Shown piece after piece: positions 42,101 to 48,100 of a DNA stretch of 64,000 bases. Every line of letters begins with the position of its first letter. The stretch's first letter is position 1. The DNA is from Omphiscola glabra (lineage: Eukaryota > Mollusca > Gastropoda > Lymnaeidae), in assembly GCA_964017045.1 (NCBI GenBank), contig OZ024798.1, positions 29,316,347-29,380,346 of the forward strand, written 5' to 3'. The notes beneath the pieces are model-generated. The model had not been told where the DNA came from. It ran no database searches and saw only the letters and a program-made list of their open reading frames with translations. The translations under genes and the position numbers were made by a program.

Positions 42101-45100
42101 AGTGTCGGCTGGTAAAGCGTAACATGGTGGTGTTGATTAAGCCCATAGCTTCGTAGTGTCGGCTGGTGAAGCGTAACATGGTGGTGTTGATTAAACCCAT
42201 AGCTTCGTAGTGTCGGCTGGTGAAGCGTAACATGGTGGTGTTGATTAAGCCCATAGCTTCGTAGTGTCGGCTGGTGAAGCGTAACATGGTGGAGTTGATT
42301 AAACCGAAAGCTTCGTAGTGTCGGCTCGTGAAGCGTAAAATGGTGGAGTTGATTAAACCCATAGCTTCGTAGTGTCGGCTGGTGAAGCGTAACATGGTGG
42401 AGTTGATTAAACCCATAGTTTGCGATGTGAATGGTCAACCCCAACTCCAAACGTGTGTAATACGGGATGCACACAAACTTTGAACCAATCAGAATATGAT
42501 ACTCCTGAGAATTTCTCTATATTTAGTAATAAATGTGCATCATTGGGGGAAAAAATGGGGGGGCTTGAATCACAGGACAACATTGGCTAATGTTTGATGG
42601 AACCGTTGCATGTCACGTGATGCCTGATATTCCGAGCAGTCCATCCTGAAGACCCTCTCCAGACATCGTCCAGGACGTGTGCAGACTGTTCCATTCAATT
42701 TCTATTTGACCTGCTTTATTCACGTATGAGAAGCCAAAACACAGCTTAATATATGATGTAGCACCATATATTTTTTGGGGCTTAGCATGGTTCATGGGCA
42801 TTGGAGGCTATCTTTAAATAACAATGTTACAATTAGATGTTTCAGATCTAACTATGAACGCGGACATAATTATTTTTTTTAAATGAGGGACATTTGTATT
42901 TAAGTTTTGGAAAGTTTATGACAAATACATGTTTTGTATCCCTGTCATCCAGACACCGCAAACGACAATGATAGTTTGCAATCCTATACTTTGGGGGGGG
43001 GGGGGGGGGGGGGGGGAATAATCTACTTTTTTTTTAAATATAGCTATTTAACATCTATCCTTACATTTTTTTAAAAGTAAGCTTCTTCAATTTTGGCTAT
43101 CTAGCCTCTTATTGTGTGCTTGTGATCATGTTAAGTTGTTCACGCTTTCCTCAAACACTCATCTTCACAAAATTTCAACATCTGTGAAAGCTTTGTTATC
43201 TGTCTCATTTATACTCAAATATGGATTAAAATAAATGAAATAACATTGTCTTATAGCACTATATCGGTCCTAATAAAGCTGAATAGATCCCCCCCCCCCA
43301 AACCAAAATCAATGCGTGTGCCAAGCCAGGCTTAGTGACCTGAAGTTTGCTTTCAAGTCAAATCCTATTTTCTTTATGAAACGCAATCAACTGTTAACGC
43401 AAATGTTAATTCACCTTTGAATTCATCTGAGCTGTTAAATGATAACTTAATGCTCTGTAATATAGAGGTTTGTGTCGGTCTGGAATAGTCTTGGTACTTC
43501 AGTATTTTTTTTACCATTCGAGACAAGAGAGGTTAAATGGACAAAGTTGGGTGTGAGTGAGCGTGTGAGAGTGTATGTGTGTGCGTGTGTCTGTGTGTGT
43601 GTGTGTGTGTATGTGTGTGTATGTGTTGTGTCATTTGTGTTATGTCATCATTTGGATTATAGAGAGGTCCGATAAAAGATGGCGGCAGTGTGAGTTGTGA
43701 TATGTTAAAATTCTTTGATCCCAGACCGATGTCTCAGATAACAACAGGTAGAGTTAATTTATAACGTGTTTCTGCTTGATCCAAGTAGCCACTATGCATT
43801 TGACCACTGTGTATTTGACCTCTGTGTATTTGACCTCTGTGTATTTGACCTCTGTGTATTTGACCTCTGTGTATTTGACCACTGTGTATTTGACCACTAT
43901 GCATTTGACCACTGTGTATTTGACCTCTGTGTATTTGACCTCTGTGTATTTCACCTCTGTGTATTTAGCCACTGTGTATTTGACCACTGTGTATTTTTTA
44001 CCACTGTGCATTTGAATACTGTGTATTAGATTGCGGTATATTTGACTACTGTATATTTGACTACTGTATATTTGACGACTGTATATTTGACTACTGTATA
44101 TTTGACGACTGTATATTTGACGACTGTATATTTGACGACAGTATATTTGACGACAGTATATTTGACTACTGTATATTTGACTACTGTATATTTGACTACT
44201 GTATATTTGACTACTGTATATTTGACTACTGTATATTTGACTTCTGTATATTTGACTACTGTATATTTGACTACTGTATATTTGACGACTGTATATTTGA
44301 CGACTGTATATTTGACGACTGTATATTTGACTACTGTATATTTGATTACTGTATATTTTACTACTGTATATTTGACTACTGTATATTTGACTACTGTATA
44401 TTTGACGACTGTATATTTGACTACTGTATATTTGACTACTGTATATTTGACTACTGTATATTTGACTACTGTATATTTGACTACTGTATATTTGACTACT
44501 GTATATTTGACATCTTATTTATAAATTTCTTTTCTATGTTGTTTTTGGTTCTGTGAGCGGTTTTTGTGTTCGTCCTTTCTTTTGATAAATATCCATTACT
44601 TTTATGAAGTAAAGAGTAGTTATAATAAACGTGTGTATAGTCGTGTATTACATCCCCCCATCACCAAAGTTTCATCACCGTGCACACGTTTCTCAAAACA
44701 TCCTCAAAGTGTATTAGGTCTCATCATAATTGTCTTGGCGAAATTCTTGGCAAGGCCGGCAATCTCTCTTTTTCTGAGCTACCGAACGAATGAGCCCCCC
44801 CTCCCCCCCCCTTTTTTTTTGTGTGTCCCATAAACCCGTCTTACAAAATACATCCCCTACAAAGACGTGCGTATTCCCTTTAAATAGTAATTCGATTTTT
44901 TAAGTAGCTTACGCAACTCTTAACAAATTTTCATTTCCAGAAAGTACCTTTAGGTGTTGTAAGATTGCGTTCCCGCAAGACAACTTTAGTTTAGTTCGAT
45001 TTTAGGGTTGGGGAAAAAACTCAAAATGTAATTAGGAGATGGGTAGAGATATTTTAGAACGATAAAAGTGGGGGTTGGAAGAAATCGACTAAAAAGCCTA

Positions 45101-48100
45101 CCGTGCGTTCATGGACATATGACATTGGATAGGACCCAGGGGCGTAGCAAGGGTTAGTGCCGACCGGGGTTGAACAAGAATTTTGCAGCCCCGTATCCAA
45201 ACGAAAAACTCTGCAGTTGGCCGAAAATGCCGCCCCTCAAAATATATTTTAAAAGTGCCGCCTGGGATGTACCGCCTGGGATGTGCCACCTGGGATGTGC
45301 CGCCTGGGATGTGCCGCCTGGGATGTACCGCCTGGGATGTGCTGCCTGGGTAGTGCCGCCTGGGATGTGCCGCTTAGGATGTGCCACCTGGGATGTGCCA
45401 CCTGGGATGTACCACCTGGGATGTACCACCTGTGATGTACCGCCTGGGATGTGACGCCTGTGATGTACCGCCTGGGATGTGTCGCCTGGGATGTACCGCC
45501 TGGGATGAGTCACCTGGGATGTGCCGCCTGGGATGTACCGCCTGGGATGTGCCGCCTGGGATGTGCCGCCTGGGATGTACCACCTGGGATGTACCGCCCA
45601 CCCAGTGATGGGACCTTTTTAGCCAGACAGCACTGCTGGAGGGTTTGAGGATTGTATGACTACATGGTATAAAGCAGGATTGCGTGTACGGTAATATGAG
45701 CCTCATAAGTGTTGACTAGATGTGTATTTGTGAATAGGGTCTGTCATTTCTAAGACCGGAAAACGTTACATCGCAATGTTACTGTTTTTAGACAATTTTC
45801 CACCTCGCAACTAATTTGCAAAATAGCTAGGACGAAACGGTAGCCTAGGAGCAGCTTTCTCGGGGCTGCGTATCTAGATCATCGGCCAGAGACTTCCACC
45901 ACAGCCTCTCGCCTCATATCCAATAACGGCAACTTGTAATCATTATCCCTACCCCTTCTCTGCCTTTTCTTCCATCTGTGAAATATCACAGCTGGCAGCC
46001 CTGTATGAGCTGTTTATTTCCGGCTTGTACCATGCATGCCCTTGTCTGCAACAGCGGGGCAGGCTATGGTGGTCTTTATTCCCGGGTTAACGTCGAGGGG
46101 GTCCGGTGGCCAACACTTTAAAATCGGCAAGCCACCTCAGACGTGTCGACCAGAACCCCGGGAACATACTGAATGCCCGGATGTTCTATAAATGGATTTC
46201 CGCATTGAAATGACAAACACTATAAGGATTTGTCGCGCGGTCCAGACAGAGTACAGGAGGCTCAATATTCAAAACATAGATTGATTATCGAACAACACTT
46301 TCTTGGAGCCCTAATACGGAAACCGTAAATAGAGTCATGTGACAGGGGATTTACTTCCGAAACTTCGTCAAATATACAACCACTTCTCTTTGCTAGATCA
46401 GGGAAAATGATTCATTGTTTAAATGGTGTTTCTTTTATTTTATTCTAAACGCCCGCTTAACATTGCATCCAGAATATATCAGTAAGAACGTCCCTCTCCC
46501 CGTCCCCAATGGCGTAACTAGGATTAGTGCCAACCAGACCGCGCCAAGCCAAGATTTGTGCCGCTTCCCTTCCTCGTAAAAACTCAACAGTTCGCCGAAA
46601 ATTCCAGCCCTTTATCTAATAAAGTGTCGCCGTCTCCGCCCCCCTCCTACGCCAGTGCCCCCCCCCCTCCCCACTGGCGACACAATCCCCGGTTGTTCAG
46701 ACAGACAAGAGACCATCGCGGGTCTGTGCGTCCCCGCCGCCCCCCCCCCCCCCCCGTCACCACCAACGACATTATACCCCACTGTCCAGAAAGACAAGAG
46801 ACGATTGTGATATGTGGTTTATTAGTTATACATGTTGCCCAATGGCGAGTTCTTCACCTTTATCAGATCTGGGGTAAGTATGCAAAGGTAGAGCTTACAG
46901 TACAATGTAATTATATCAGTATTAGACATGGCAAGTTGACAAGGTTTTTTTTAAGTGCTTAAAAACAAACCCAGTGAAGCATTCGAAAACACTTATCTTC
47001 TTTTTTTTATCCTTTCTCAACTTTCTGCCATTTTGTTTCCTCCCTTTGAAAGTGTAAGATGTTTCCACATGAGCAGACGAGGACAATGTAACCACGAAAT
47101 ATGTTACGAAACCAGCGGCTCTCAAGCTTTAAGGTACGCCAACTGGTTGATCCAAGCTTTCAAAAGTACACGTGAACATTAGACAGTGTCGATGATTTGA
47201 ATTTTACACTGCATTATTGAACCAGGGTCATGAAGATATCACAGAAAACCAGAATGATTACCTTCAATCAAATGATCGCATTTCAATCAAGTGATCACCT
47301 TCAATCAAATTATCACCTTCAATCAAATTATTACCTTTCAATCAAATTATTACCATTCAATAAAACGATCACATTTCAATCAAATGATCACCTTTCTATC
47401 AAATGATCACCTTCTTTTAAATTGTCACCTTTCAGTCGTACATTTTCAAAAACAAAATTTTGTTGTGTTCCAGTTTTAATAGATGGTTTAAATTATCTAG
47501 GGATGGTAGGGACATCACTGAAATACTTTAATATCCACCTAAACATCATTGCATTTATCACAATTCGAGAACCCATGGCGGGTTTCATTTGGTAGCGTAT
47601 AGTAGGCACAAAGTACAATAGAAACAGTTATTTATATATATTTATAGTGAAGGTCACCTTGAGAATCTCGCACACTTCCACTCCCCTCCCTCCCATCTCT
47701 CTCTATAACAGAGTGTCATTCGTATCCAATGATCCACTATCTATTGTCTGGTATGTCTTTAAGCAGCCACCGTGCGTGACGGACCCGATGCACAGACTTG
47801 GTGTCAGCATTTCACGCCATCCAGTTCAGTCCAGGCCGTGGAGACATTTTTGTAAGGTAAAGAATGATATGATATTTAGTTGTACGCCTACTCTTCCAGG
47901 TGTATGTAGGTCAATGGAAAGAGATAATGGGAAAGGAGATCAACAGCGTCTAAACAGAAATTTCTGCCTCATTGATACTGTCATTAACATTTGACATGAT
48001 CACGGTCTCAAATACTCTATCATAGTTGAGTTTATTTATAGAGAGCTTTCTTCGACTTCGGATTTAAGATGGTTAGGACATCCAGAAAGCGGGAAAAGCT

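Noticed and set aside
41742..42474. Minus-strand 224- and 240-aa open frames
   Set aside because: They come from a 54-bp array whose length is a multiple of three; two frames are open at once, which argues against coding selection.
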